Source: Paenibacillus sp. DMB20
GTDB lineage: Bacteria > Bacillota > Bacilli > Paenibacillales > Paenibacillaceae
DNA length: 64,000 nt
Reading direction: 5' to 3'
Assembly: GCF_000987955.1 (NCBI RefSeq)
Contig: NZ_LAZU01000021.1
Span: forward strand, 62,001 to 126,000
Each line of letters begins with the position of its first letter. The first letter of the stretch is position 1. The notes under the pieces were generated by a model, which searched no databases, was not told where the DNA came from, and saw only the letters and a list, made by a program, of their open reading frames with translations. A program made the position numbers and the translations under genes. Positions 27,240-36,833 of this stretch are shown one piece after another.

Positions 27240-27402
27240 TTAATTAGATAATATAATCTCATGGAAAAAAGTGGACTTCACGTTCGCTGAAACGGGTGCC
27301 GAAGCCAGCGCATCTACAGGCAAACTCGCTGCGCTGATGCCGATCATGGCTGCACAGCCCATGGCACCCATCTTCACGAAGTTTAATGTTTTCTTTTTTC
27401 AT
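27240..27402 (-). pseudogene. Signal-peptide remnant of a secreted protein
   Basis: ATG 27402 behind GGAGG (27411-27415). With one base corrected in the A-rich start the minus strand reads KTLNFVKMGAMGCAAMIGIS, AASLPVDALASAPVSANVKS and stops at 27240-27242. This is a typical Sec signal peptide and cleavage region followed by only about 15 residues, so the mature protein has been deleted. Identity unknown. Confidence 0.45.
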
Positions 27403-27523
27403 ATCTCTCATCCTCCATCTCTCTGTATAAGAGTCTAATCAATCACTCTCATTGGCTAGACGCACGGGATGGGGCAAAAAGTTTGGGAAATCAATAAAAG
27501 AATCCTGCAGAGCAGTACTGTAA

Positions 27524-27813
27524 CGGATTATTTTTATAGGCCGCACATATGAAGAATATATGAAGATGTTCGGTCTCAAACTACGGGAGTTGGAGGATAA
27601 GCGCATCATGGATTGTCCGGCAGAAACGTGTTCATTCACTACTATTGGTAGTGGTGAGGACTGAAAATATACGGTGTGATATTGTGTACGACGGATGCTT
27701 GGGAGCGTAAAGGACTCTTGGATACTGAGCATGCGATAGAAACAATGTAAAAAGCGAGGGAAATATTCTTCTTGGACTTTCATGAGGATATGCAAGGATT
27801 GGGCAACCATTAA
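27524..27813 (+). pseudogene. SAM-dependent methyltransferase, internally deleted
   Basis: The frame reads GRTYEEYMKMFGLKLRELED, KRIMDCPAETCSFTTIGSG and a stop, then downstream LLDTEHAIETM-stop-KAREIFFLDFHEDMQGLGNH. The first part matches the N-terminus and motif I region (ILDCPAGACSFT-A---G) of a class I methyltransferase family common in Bacillus; the last part matches its C-terminal KARE-F--DFH. The middle (roughly 150 residues expected) is gone and stops interrupt the rest. Non-functional. Confidence 0.55.
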
Positions 27814-27952
27814 ATAATGAGTGCTTTCTGTTCCTTGGTAACTTTTTTACTCTGTGAGTGCCTGAAGGTGAAACTCCTTCGGGCTACTCGACTGAGAAGA
27901 CGGGGATTAGCCGTCCCCTCTTACTCGATTGTTGAATTTCGACGAAAAATCG

Positions 27953-28837
27953 TCAGTTCTGCTGCAGCATCTCCAAAAATGCCCCTGCAGCCAGCGAGGG
28001 CGACGAATGCTTCCGAACAGCGACACCGATATATCGATCCGGTAACGAAGTTTCTGTCCGCAGCTCCAGCAAGGAACCGTCCGAGATGCGGGACGCGACA
28101 AAGGCTCGAGGCAAGAATGCCGTTCCATAACCGCGCTCGGCAAATTCCGCTAACATGTCCAGGCTGTTCAACTCGAAGTCGGCTTCCGCTTCCACCCCTT
28201 GCGATCGGAACCACCCTTCGATGAAGGAACGCGTCGAGCTGCCGGAGGATAGCATGAGGAGGGGAAGCTCCGTCAACTGTTCGGTCCGCAGGGGCTCACG
28301 CGCCCAATCTGCGAAGGCCGTTCCGACCACGGCGCAATAAGGCGAGGCATGGGAGTCGATGACCTTGATCTCGTCGTCCGATACGGGCAGGTGGACGAAA
28401 CCGAGGTCCAATGAACCTTTCTTCAAGCGCTCCAAAACGCTGCTGGTCCGCTCCTGCGACAGCTGAATGCGGATGTCGGGATAGCGGACATGGAATCCGT
28501 CGAGCAAGGAGAGAAGAAAGTCCTTAACGATGGCCCCGTTCGCGCCAATCCTCAGCCTTCCTTCGCTGAACTGCTTTAGCTTCTTCATGCGGCGCTCGGC
28601 TGAATCGAGTTCTTCGAATGCTTGCCGGACATGCTGATACAAGGCCTGACCTTCCTGCGTTAATCGGACGCCCTTGGATAACCGGTCGAACAGCCCCACG
28701 CCAAGCGCTTCTTCCAACTGCTTGATGGCATAACTCACCGAAGGCTGCGTCATATGAAGGTTTTGCGCAGCTTTCGTCAGATTGGAAGATTCGGCGGCAT
28801 GCAGGAAAACTCGATACCATTCCGTGTTTGTAATCAT
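27953..28837 (-). CDS. LysR-family transcriptional regulator
   Basis: 294 residues, intact. N-terminal winged HTH: FLHAAESSNLTKAAQNLHMT, QPSVSYAIKQLEEALGVGLF, DRLSKGVRLTQEG, then the dimer helix and a periplasmic-binding-like effector domain (GRLRIGANGAIVKDFLLSLL, LDLGFVHLPVSDDEI). It is divergent from chorismate synthase with a 109-bp spacer, so it most likely controls that gene and itself; LysR regulators commonly act on the divergent neighbour. The effector cannot be told from sequence; an aromatic-pathway metabolite is a reasonable guess. Confidence 0.92.
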   Translation of the reverse strand: MITNTEWYRVFLHAAESSNLTKAAQNLHMTQPSVSYAIKQLEEALGVGLFDRLSKGVRLTQEGQALYQHVRQAFEELDSAERRMKKLKQFSEGRLRIGANGAIVKDFLLSLLDGFHVRYPDIRIQLSQERTSSVLERLKKGSLDLGFVHLPVSDDEIKVIDSHASPYCAVVGTAFADWAREPLRTEQLTELPLLMLSSGSSTRSFIEGWFRSQGVEAEADFELNSLDMLAEFAERGYGTAFLPRAFVASRISDGSLLELRTETSLPDRYIGVAVRKHSSPSLAAGAFLEMLQQN

Positions 28838-28946
28838 TTGTTATCGATCCTCTCTATGACATCTATTCAATATTACGATTTCATTTATTTCAAATATACA
28901 CCTAAACTGAAGGAGAAGAAATCGAAAGTATTCGGGAGGTATGGAC

Positions 28947-30005
28947 ATGGCAGGAAGCACGTTTGGAGAGCGGTTGAAAATGACTACGTTCGGGGAATCG
29001 CATGGAGAAGCGGTAGGCGTCATTGTGGAGGGGGTCACGCCGGGCGTGGAGCTGGACGAGACATACGTCCAGATTCAGATGGATCGAAGAAGGCCGGGGC
29101 AATCCTCCGTTACGACTCCCCGCAAGGAATACGATAAGATACGCATTTTATCCGGACTTTTCGAGGGGCGAACGACGGGGACGCCGCTGTGCATCATGCT
29201 TAACAACACGGACATGATCCCGTCGGCTTACGACGATATCAAATCCGCCTACCGGCCCGGGCATGCGGATTTCACTTATGAGAAAAAATACGGGATCCGC
29301 GACTATCGCGGCAGCGGAAGAGCTTCGGGAAGGGAGACGGCTGCGCGAGTGGCTGCTGGAGCAGTGGCGCGCAAGCTTCTGGAACGGCGGGGCGTCTCGG
29401 TCCTGGCTTATACGACTGAGATCGGCGGCATCCGATGCGAGAATTTCGACGCCGATGCCATCGAACGGAATGCCGTTCGCGCGTGTGATCCTGAAGCGGC
29501 AGGGCGCATGATCCATAGGATAGAACGGCTGGCCGAAGAGGGAGACAGCTGCGGGGGGATCGTGGAATGCCGAATTAGCGGCATCGCCGCGGGATTGGGG
29601 GAGCCCGTATTCGACAAGCTGGATGCCGAGTTGGCGAAGGCCATGTTGTCCATTGGCGCGATCAAGGGCATCGAGTTCGGGGCGGTCTTCCAAGCGGCCT
29701 CAATGCAGGGAAGCGAACACAACGATCAGATGGACGCAGGGGGGTTCCGGACGAACCATGCCGGGGGGATCGTCGGCGGTATCAGCACCGGGGCGGACAT
29801 CGTGTTCCGGGTCGTCGTGAAGCCGACTTCATCCATTTCTGTCCCCCAACGGACGGTTGATGCAGACGGTAACGAACGGGAGATTGCGACGATCGGCAGG
29901 CACGATCCTTGCATCTGTCCCCGTATCGTACCCGTGATCGAAGCGATGGCTTGCATGGTCATCGAAGATCATTACAAGCGTCAAGCAGCCTTGCAGGACG
30001 AATAG
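28947..30005 (+). CDS. aroC: Chorismate synthase
   Basis: 352 residues. Start chosen at the second ATG (28947, MAGSTFGERLKMTTFGESHG) because GGGAGG (28934-28939) is properly spaced for it and too close to the ATG at 28941. Conserved blocks: GESHGEAVGVIVEGVTPG, DRRRPGQSSVTTPRKEYD, SGLFEGRTTGTPLCIMLNN, RPGHADFTYEKKYGIRDYRG, SGRASGRETAARVAAGAVAR, EHNDQMDAGGFRTNHAGGIV and CICPRIVPVIEAMA. It converts EPSP to chorismate with reduced FMN, the last step of the shikimate pathway. It stands alone beside a LysR regulator rather than in an aro operon. A terminator follows. Confidence 0.95.
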   Translation: MAGSTFGERLKMTTFGESHGEAVGVIVEGVTPGVELDETYVQIQMDRRRPGQSSVTTPRKEYDKIRILSGLFEGRTTGTPLCIMLNNTDMIPSAYDDIKSAYRPGHADFTYEKKYGIRDYRGSGRASGRETAARVAAGAVARKLLERRGVSVLAYTTEIGGIRCENFDADAIERNAVRACDPEAAGRMIHRIERLAEEGDSCGGIVECRISGIAAGLGEPVFDKLDAELAKAMLSIGAIKGIEFGAVFQAASMQGSEHNDQMDAGGFRTNHAGGIVGGISTGADIVFRVVVKPTSSISVPQRTVDADGNEREIATIGRHDPCICPRIVPVIEAMACMVIEDHYKRQAALQDE

Positions 30006-30128
30006 CAGTGAACAATATGGATGGAGCCGATCAGAGCGTCAGCGGCGTCATCTTTTCAGCCATCGTCATTTTTGCGGCACATTCGCCACGTTGATTCCTT
30101 CGGGACTCAAAATCGCGATGCATACAGC

Positions 30129-30168
30129 AAAAAAACCGGAAAAGACTGCAGTTCTCTTCCGGTTTTGG
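30129..30168. terminator. Bidirectional terminator between aroC and the Old Yellow Enzyme gene
   Basis: AAAACCGGAAAAGA (30132-30145) pairs with TCTCTTCCGGTTTT (30153-30166) with one mismatch; A-run on the left and T-run on the right serve both converging genes. Confidence 0.85.
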
Positions 30169-30226
30169 ATTATATATAAAGATCTAATGCGGCTTCAGGT
30201 CCCGGGGAGATGGGGCTGAAATTGCA

Positions 30227-31351
30227 TTAAACCAGGGTTTTCAAGGATTCCGGCGTGAATGGCGCCAACTCGTCGAGACGCCCGTCTCGAACCTTGGCGG
30301 CCCACTGCGGATCAGCCAGCAGGGCACGGCCTACGGCAACCAGATCAAATTCATGTTTTTCAAGGCGGTTCAGCAGCTCCTCGAGGTCCTTCCGGCCGGC
30401 TCCCTTACCTTGGGTGAAGAGGCTGGTAAACACTTCATCGAGGCCGACGGAACCGACGGTGATGACCGTTTTTCCTGTCAGTTTCTTGGCCCATCCGGCA
30501 AAGTTCAGGTCAGAACCTTCGAATTCGGGCTCCCAGAAGCGGCGTGTCGAGCAGTGGAATATATCGACCCCCGCGTCAGACAGCGCGGTTAGCAACTGGC
30601 CCAGCTGTTCAGGCGTATCCGCCAGCTTTGCGTCGTATTGGGTCGTCTTCCATTGGGAAAGGCGAATGGCCACAGGCAAGTCGGGACCAACCGCTTGACG
30701 TACGGCTTTCACCACTTCGACCGCAAAGCGGGCACGCTTCAGCATGTCGCCTCCGTACTCATCGGTACGCCGGTTCGTTCTTTCCCAGAGAAATTGGTCG
30801 ATCAGGTATCCGTGAGCCCCATGGATTTCCACTCCGTCAAAGCCAATGCGCTTGGCATTCGCGGCAGCATCGGCATAAGTCTGAATGACCTGTTCGATTT
30901 CATCCTTGGTCATCGGCTCCGTGACTTTGTTGCCGTTCAGATCAAGTCCGGATGGTCCGATCGGAAGTGCCTCCGGATTTGGCTGGGCGCCGATTGGTCG
31001 GGTCATGCCGATGTGCCAAATTTGCGGCATGATCTTGCCGCCGGCTTCATGGACCTGACGGACCACCTCGGCCCAGCCGTTCAATGCGGCTTCTCCATGG
31101 AAATTAGGCACATTGGGGTCATCGGTAGCTGCCGGGTGGTTAATCAGTGTTCCTTCGGTAATGATCAGTCCGACGCCATTCTCCGCACGCCGGCGGTAGT
31201 AAGCCGCCACATTCGGGCCCGGTACGCCGTTCGGCGAGAAGCTGCGGGTCATAGGAGCCATCACTACGCGGGACGAAAGAGCGAGCTTTCCGATGGTATA
31301 TGGTTCGAATAGCGCTGCGGCAGATCGGACATTTTGATTTTGGTTGCTCAT
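30227..31351 (-). CDS. Old Yellow Enzyme-family NADH:flavin oxidoreductase
   Basis: 374 residues, intact. An FMN-dependent TIM-barrel ene-reductase: N-terminal ALFEPYTIGKLALSSRVVMA PMTRSF, IITEGTLINHPAATDDPNVP, PQIWHIGMTRP, the active-site GFDGVEIHGAHGYLIDQFLW (His-x-x-His type), NRRTDEYGGDMLKRARF, and FDLVAVGRALLADPQWAAKV for phosphate binding. It reduces activated C=C bonds of enones or detoxifies electrophiles. Preceded by an ArsR-type regulator, and both genes share the same TCTAT-N4-ATAGA operator, so it is probably induced by the electrophile or oxidant that regulator senses. Confidence 0.93.
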   Translation of the reverse strand: MSNQNQNVRSAAALFEPYTIGKLALSSRVVMAPMTRSFSPNGVPGPNVAAYYRRRAENGVGLIITEGTLINHPAATDDPNVPNFHGEAALNGWAEVVRQVHEAGGKIMPQIWHIGMTRPIGAQPNPEALPIGPSGLDLNGNKVTEPMTKDEIEQVIQTYADAAANAKRIGFDGVEIHGAHGYLIDQFLWERTNRRTDEYGGDMLKRARFAVEVVKAVRQAVGPDLPVAIRLSQWKTTQYDAKLADTPEQLGQLLTALSDAGVDIFHCSTRRFWEPEFEGSDLNFAGWAKKLTGKTVITVGSVGLDEVFTSLFTQGKGAGRKDLEELLNRLEKHEFDLVAVGRALLADPQWAAKVRDGRLDELAPFTPESLKTLV

Positions 31352-31392
31352 GTATGGAATCCTCCAATATGTTTAATATTCTTTTCTGTATT

Positions 31393-31406
31393 TCTATAAA
31401 AATAGA
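31393..31406 (-). promoter_or_regulatory. Operator upstream of the Old Yellow Enzyme gene
   Basis: The dyad TCTATAAAAATAGA lies 42-55 bases upstream of the ATG at 31351. The same dyad, in opposite orientation, lies at 31795-31808 in front of the ArsR-type gene; 18 bases are shared (ATTTCTATAAAAATAGAT). Confidence 0.65.
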
Positions 31407-31469
31407 TGTATATATTGAAAAAGAAAGAGCTTTTAAGCTTAATCTTTAGGGTGAATATGCTTATTAAGC

Positions 31470-31781
31470 CTAAAGCTCATTCTTGAGTTGTTCGATAAAA
31501 CGCTTAATGCCCTCCTCATTGCGTCTGTAATATGTCCACTGGCCCGCTCGATGGGATTCCAGCAGTCCAGCTTTTTGCAATTTTACCAGGTAGCCAGAAA
31601 CGACCGACTGTGCGAGTCCTGTTTTTTCTGAAATGGAGCCCACGCAGATACCGCCATGAAAATCACATTTGGAAGGCATGTGATCCTGCGGATCAAAATG
31701 TTCCTCCGGCTGCTTCAGCCACTCCAGGATTTTAAACCGGGTCTCGTTTGATAGTGCTTTGATGGTTTGTAAGGTATCCAT
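31470..31781 (-). CDS. ArsR-family transcriptional regulator
   Basis: 103 residues, intact winged-helix repressor: MDTLQTIKALSNETRFKILE WLK, recognition helix region SISEKTGLAQSVVSGYLVKL, wing GLLESHRAGQWTYYRR. Two Cys lie in CDFHGGIC (about residues 39-46), just before the DNA-binding helices, and could sense thiol-reactive compounds or metal; this is inference. It is read in the same direction as the downstream oxidoreductase and shares its operator, pointing to autoregulation plus control of the reductase. Confidence 0.9.
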   Translation of the reverse strand: MDTLQTIKALSNETRFKILEWLKQPEEHFDPQDHMPSKCDFHGGICVGSISEKTGLAQSVVSGYLVKLQKAGLLESHRAGQWTYYRRNEEGIKRFIEQLKNEL

Positions 31782-31794
31782 GCGTTTTATTATA

Positions 31795-31808
31795 TCTATT
31801 TTTATAGA
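31795..31808 (-). promoter_or_regulatory. Operator upstream of the ArsR-family gene
   Basis: TCTATTTTTATAGA, a five-base inverted repeat around four T, 14-27 bases upstream of the ArsR ATG, where binding would block the start site or ribosome loading region. It is the reverse-oriented copy of the site at 31393-31406. Confidence 0.65.
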
Positions 31809-32013
31809 AATGTAAATATATTTTTTTGGATATTTGTTTTTTGTTGCTGCTCCCGGATATTATGCCAAAATAAATTCGTTTCATTCATGCACTATTTTTG
31901 TTTAAGGCATGTAGTCATTTCTGTTCATCTATTCCATGTTATTCTGTGTTCAAATTATATGTAGTACAATGGTTAGTACAATATGGGATGGAAAATCAGG
32001 AAAGAGGGAACCA
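31809..32013. other. Intergenic region before the two-component system
   Basis: About 200 AT-rich bases with no supported gene. The frame of the response regulator is open upstream to 31936, but no ribosome site supports an earlier start; AGAGGGAA at 32003-32010 fits ATG 32014. Confidence 0.4.
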
Positions 32014-32688
32014 ATGCCTACTATACTGGTTGCTGACGACGATGCGAACATACGCGAACTCGTCTGTTTATTTCTGCGCAACGACGGATTCACGACAGTC
32101 GAAGCGGCCGACGGCAAGGAAGCGCTTAGCGTTTATGGCTCAACGCCCGTCGATCTCGTCGTGCTTGATATTATGATGCCGTTGATGGATGGCTGGACGT
32201 TATGCAAGGAGCTTCGAAAAGCCAATCCGGATTTGCCGCTGCTTATGCTGTCTGCGAGAGGCGAAACATGGGAGAAAGTAAAGGGGTTCGAACTTGGAAC
32301 GGACGATTATTTGACGAAACCATTCGATCCGTTGGAGTTGACGGCTCGTGTTAAGGCATTGCTGAAGCGATACCGGATTGGCTCCACGCAGATGATCCAG
32401 TTCGGCAACGTCATACTTGACAGGCAGACCTATAAGGTCATGAGAGGGACGGAGTCGTTCACGCTGCCGCTCAAAGAATTCGAATTGCTGTATAAGCTGG
32501 CTGGAACACCCGGACAAGTCTATACACGCGAGCAGTTGATCGATCAGATTTGGGGAATCGATTACGCAGGAGATGATCGAACGGTAGATGTACATATTAA
32601 ACGTCTTCGCGAAAGGTTTGCGATGACACCTGATTTTCGGATCGAAACGGTGCGCGGGCTGGGGTACCGGCTTGGGGTCTACGAATGA
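32014..32688 (+). CDS. OmpR/PhoB-family response regulator
   Basis: 224 residues from ATG 32014. Receiver: ILVADDDANIRELV (acidic pocket), phospho-Asp in VDLVVLDIMMPLMDGW, Lys in GTDDYLTKPFDPLEL. DNA-binding winged helix: FTLPLKEFELLYKLAGTPGQ, VYTREQLIDQIWGIDYAGDD, RTVDVHIKRLRERF. Its last codons overlap the kinase start by four bases (ATGA at 32685), so the two are translated together. Target genes are unknown; the hydrolase downstream is a candidate. Confidence 0.93.
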   Translation: MPTILVADDDANIRELVCLFLRNDGFTTVEAADGKEALSVYGSTPVDLVVLDIMMPLMDGWTLCKELRKANPDLPLLMLSARGETWEKVKGFELGTDDYLTKPFDPLELTARVKALLKRYRIGSTQMIQFGNVILDRQTYKVMRGTESFTLPLKEFELLYKLAGTPGQVYTREQLIDQIWGIDYAGDDRTVDVHIKRLRERFAMTPDFRIETVRGLGYRLGVYE

Positions 32689-34047
32689 TCAGATCCTTAT
32701 ATATTCGAGTAGTTCTAGCATTTCTAGTCGCCACCACTGTTGGCTCGGACATTTCATTTTTAATGTCTACTTGGATATTCGAAGAACAATTTAACGAGAG
32801 CGCACAAGTTAACTTGCGCAACTTTGGTCAGGACGTTGTCCGGATTTACAAGACTCTTCCTTTACGCGAAGCGGACTTGTTCGTAAGTGAAATGAAACAG
32901 CTCGATTCCCATTATATTCGTATTTACGAAGAAACAGGCCAGTTCAAGTCTTACGGTAAACTTAACGGACACAACCCTGCTCCTGTGACGATGGAGCAGG
33001 TAAAGAAAGTTTTAGATGGCGGCGTTGTTCAAGTTACTCCGAAAGGTATTGCTACGGTCCTCTTAGGGTTGCCGTTGAAGACGGAAATGGGAACGAAAGC
33101 GATGTTTTTGGAGGTGATCGTCCCCCCTTCGGTCATTTTTTGGGAATGGATCTTTGTAATCAGTTCGTTGATTACAGGAAGTTTATTGATTCTGGTTGCC
33201 TCTATATTCTTGGTAAGGCCGATCAAAAAACTGACAGAAGCGACCAAACGCATTGCAGCCGGAGATTTCAACGTGAAGTTGAATATTAAGCAAACGAGTG
33301 AATTGGGCACGCTAGCTCGAAGCTTCGAAGACATGATGCATGATCTGAAGCAGCTTGAGCAGATGCGCAGGGAATTCGTAACGAACGTGTCCCATGAGGT
33401 GCAATCGCCACTCACTTCGATCTCCGGTTATGCTCAAGCACTTAAGAACGTAGATCTCGCAGATCACGAACGAAGCCGCTATCTCGATATTATTATCGCT
33501 GAAGCAGATCGGATGTCCAAGATGAGCGATAGCCTGCTCAAGCTGAGTTTGCTTGAATCGCAATCACAGCAACTGCAGTTGGGCACGTTCAACCTTGATG
33601 AACAGATCAGACGGGTCATCGTCGCGCTTCAACCGCAATGGTCGGCTCGCAATATTCGTTTCGAGCTTGACCTGCAGCCCGTTAAAGTAACGGCTGATCA
33701 TGATCAATTAAACCAGGTATGGACGAACATCATTGGCAATAGCATCAAATTTTCCGAGGATGGCGGCATGATTGACGTCAGCATCAGGCAAGATATTAAA
33801 AAACGTGACCGTCCGAATATCCGACCAAGGCATGGGTATTTCCTTAGAAGATCAGAGGCGGATCTTCGAGCGTTTTTTCAAAGCCGATCGTTCCCACAGC
33901 CGTAAATATGGCGGCAGCGGTATGGGACTTGCCATCGTTAAACAGATCGTATCCCTTCATCAAGGCGTCATTCAAGTGGAAAGCGAACCTGGCCAAGGAA
34001 CGACCTTCATTATCACCTTACCAATCCTTACGCCGACAGATAAATGA
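32685..34047 (+). CDS. Sensor histidine kinase (frameshifted)
   Basis: About 454 residues once one A is removed from the A6 run at 33797-33802. Two membrane helices (about residues 7-28 and 153-180: IFVISSLITGSLLILVASIF) enclose an extracellular sensor of about 120 residues; HAMP (LVRPIKKLTEATKRIAAGDF), H-box VTNVSHEVQSPLTSISGYAQ with Gln replacing the usual Arg/Lys, N-box VWTNIIGNSIKFS, and after the frameshift ISDQGMGISLEDQRRIFERF FKADRSHSRKYGGSGMGLAI. The ligand is unknown. Partner of the preceding regulator. Confidence 0.9.
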
Positions 34048-34235
34048 AGTTCATTCGCTATGCTACGGTATCATGTGCATTTTCCTGCATATCATGCCGT
34101 AGCATTTTTTTCGCCAGTTCATATTCCGTTCATATTGTCGACATGAGGAGTACATCTTCGTCGTATAGGATACTTTTAACGGCTTCTTATTCAAAAAAGT
34201 AGCCCATATATAGATGAGGATAGGAGAATATGAAT

Positions 34236-35209
34236 ATGAAACCAACAGAAGAGGTAGTGAAAAAGCGGATGCGTAAGCCGCTGCGTATTTTACTCAAAAC
34301 CTTAGGAGCCATAGCCATAGCCATCGTGCTTTTTTTTCGTTATTGTATTTACCGTGAATGTATTTGCCACGAAATCTGAACAAGCAAAAATCGTACCGTA
34401 CGGTCAGCACGTTTCTGTCGACGGGAGAAACATGAATGTGTTAATTCAAGGCGAAGGTGAGGAAACGATCGTGCTCCTGCCTGGTTTTGGAACGGCTACC
34501 CCAGCGCTTGATTTTAAGCTGCTCATTGATGAATTATCTCCATTCTACAAAGTTGTCGTGGTTGAGCCTTTCGGTTATGGATTAAGTGATGAAACCGAAA
34601 AAGAGCGAACCACGGAGAATATCGTAGGTGAAGTTCATGAAGCGCTGCAGCAGCTTAATATTAACCGGTACATGCTCATGGGCCACTCCATTGCAGGTTT
34701 ATACGGAATAGATTATGTGAACAAATATCCTAACGAGGTGACTGCATTTATCGGAATCGATAGCAGTGTTCCAACACAACCAGGTATGGACGCTAAATTC
34801 CCATTAAAAAAGTATGCATTTCTTAAAAAATCAGGTCTTATGAGATTGATGATGAAACTCGATCCTGATCCCTATGCTGCCCTGGCAGTTGATGATCAAA
34901 CAAAGGAACAAATAAGATGGATTACGAATAAAAAACGCGTTAAGTGCCACTATCCTTAACGAGATGGAGCATATGGCTTCTAATTTTAAAGAGGCTGAGC
35001 ATTTAACATTCCCCACAAATCTTCCTGTTCTTTTACTTGTACAAGCGAATAATCCTGCCTTGCCAACCTGGATCCCATTGCATGAAGGGCAAGTCAAAGA
35101 TTCTGACCATGGAAAAGTAATACTACTTGAAGGGGGCCATTACCTGCACCATACCAAATTCAAAGAAATCGCGGAGAACGTTAGAGCGTTTATGAAAGAA
35201 ATAGAATAA
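34236..35209 (+). CDS. Membrane-anchored alpha/beta hydrolase (two frameshifts)
   Basis: The ATG at 34236 is better spaced from AGGAG (34222-34226) than the ATG at 34230. After a basic start (RMRKPLRILLKTLGAIAIAI) a membrane helix continues once a T is removed from T8 (34330-34337). The hydrolase core follows: VSVDGRNMNVLIQGEGEETI VLLPGFGTATP, nucleophile elbow MLMGHSIAGLYGIDYVNKYP (G-H-S-x-x-G), acid/His region GKVILLEGGHYLHHTKFKEI near the end. A second +1 in A6 near 34931 splits the last 80 residues. About 324 residues restored. Substrate unknown; possibly part of the two-component regulon. A bidirectional terminator follows. Confidence 0.85.
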
Positions 35210-35228
35210 GACATCCAGCCCAATAAAA

Positions 35229-35275
35229 ACAAAAAACGCTTGGACCATGATGGCCCAAGCGTTTTTTGTTTTGCT
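35229..35275. terminator. Bidirectional terminator between the hydrolase and flavin reductase genes
   Basis: AAAAAACGCTTGG (35231-35243) pairs with CCAAGCGTTTTTT (35255-35267), with A- and T-runs on either side. It serves both converging genes. Confidence 0.9.
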
Positions 35276-35302
35276 GTATGAAAGATGCAGTCTATGGCCA
35301 GC

Positions 35303-36833
35303 TTACTGTGCTTTCACGAATTCAGCCGATTTGATCCCGGCTTGACGGCCGAAAATGATGATCTCGGCAACGGAGTTGCCGCCGATTCGGTTTTGGCCGT
35401 GCAGGCCGCCCGTTACTTCGCCGGCTGCAAACAGGCCAGGGATCGGCTTGCCGTCTTTATTCAACACTTCCGTGTTCGTGTTGATTTTGACCCCGCCCAT
35501 GGTGTAGTGAATGCCGGGGGCGATTTTGATAGCATGGTACGGCGCGCCGGACAAGTCGTTGTCCATGCCTGTCGTTCTACCGAATTCGGCATCTTTTTTT
35601 ATTTTTCACCGCACTGTTCCATGTATCCAGCGTGATTTTGAGCTGATCGGCCGGAACGCCCATTTCTTTGGCCAAAGCCTCGATGGAATCGCCTTGAATG
35701 ACAAAGCCCATTTTTTCATATTGCTGAATGGCTTTAACGCGGGATTTAACCCCGGAATCGAACACAAGATAAGCCGATTTTTCAGGAAGCTTATTGATGG
35801 CGGCGGTGACGTTGTCCCGAGTGTCCAGTTCGTTCGTGAAACGTTTGCCTTCACTGGAAACGAGGATCGCGCCTTCTCCGCGTACGGCTTCCCCGATCAG
35901 ATAGGATTTCTCCTGCTGCACCGTAGGGTGAACCTGGATTTGATCCATATCGACCGTTGTGCCGCCGAGTTTTTCGATCATGGTAATGCCGTCGCCGGTG
36001 CTGCCTTCTTGGTTGGTGGTCACGTAACCTTTCAAATCGGATCTGACTTCGGAAATCATGTCCATATTGGCGCCGAAACCGCCGGTTGTCACGACGACGG
36101 CATCCGCTGCAATGATTTTCTCGTCTTTCTCGTTGAAGACGACTTTGACGCCGTTTACTTTGCCGTCTTTTTCCGTAATGTCCGTAACCTTGGCATTGAC
36201 GAAAAGCGGGATTTCCTTTTCTTGGACATTTTTCACCAAGCCGTTGACAAGGTATTGTCCTACCGCCGAGCCGTCTTCGGGACGGTGGGTGCGCTTCTCG
36301 TTCATGCCGCCCGTAATGGTGATATTGTTCAGCCGAATCCCGATGGAGTCGAGCCAATCGATCGCGCTTGCCGAATGGTCAACGAAGAAACGAAGCATGT
36401 CTTTGTCGTTGGTATCATGGCCGCCTTTTAAGGTCTCTTCATAAAATGAATCGTTGCTGTCTTTGATGCCCTGCTCTTTTTGGAACTTGGTCTCGGAAGC
36501 ATTCATGCCCGAGGATGATTTTATGGTATTCCCGCCGGCAATCGGCATTTTTTCAAAAATCACCGGGTTCATGCCTTTTTCTTTTGCCTCAAGGGCAGCG
36601 GACATCCCGGCACCGCCTGCACCGACGATGATGATATCATATTTGTCTTTGAGCTGATCGATCGGCGTATAGCCGGCTTGAGACGCTCCCGAAACGGCTT
36701 CCGTTTCTTTGGCCTCTTCTTTTTTCGCATTGTCCTGACTCTGGTCTTGCTTCTGGTTCCCGCTGCCGCATCCCGCGATCGCGAGCATGAAAGAGAGAAC
36801 GAGTATAAGCGTTGCTGCTACTTTCTTTTTCAT
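35303..36833 (-). CDS. Lipoprotein FAD-dependent fumarate reductase/flavocytochrome c-like enzyme (frameshifted)
   Basis: ATG 36833 behind GGAGGGG. A lipoprotein signal (VLSFMLAIAGC) and a Gln/Lys-rich spacer lead to a flavoprotein: YDIIIVGAGGAGMSAALEAK (FAD), EKMPIAGGNTIKSSSGMNAS, GITMIEKLGGTTVDMDQIQV, RFTNELDTRDNVTAAI, and after removing one A (T7 at 35593-35599) FGRTTGMDNDLSGAPYHAIK, GIHYTMGGVKINTNTEVLN, GLFAAGEVTGGLHGQNRIGG. About 510 residues. It lacks an FMN-binding domain and heme CxxCH. Relatives reduce fumarate, urocanate or related enoates outside the membrane; the electron donor and substrate are not evident. Confidence 0.85.

Noticed and set aside
27439..27810. 123-residue minus-strand ORF
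   Set aside because: Antisense to the methyltransferase remnant, which has clear motif I (DCPAETCSFT) on the plus strand.
35511..36431. 306-residue plus-strand ORF inside the flavin reductase gene
   Set aside because: Antisense frame of a well-supported flavoprotein; Phe/Asp/His-rich with no family features.
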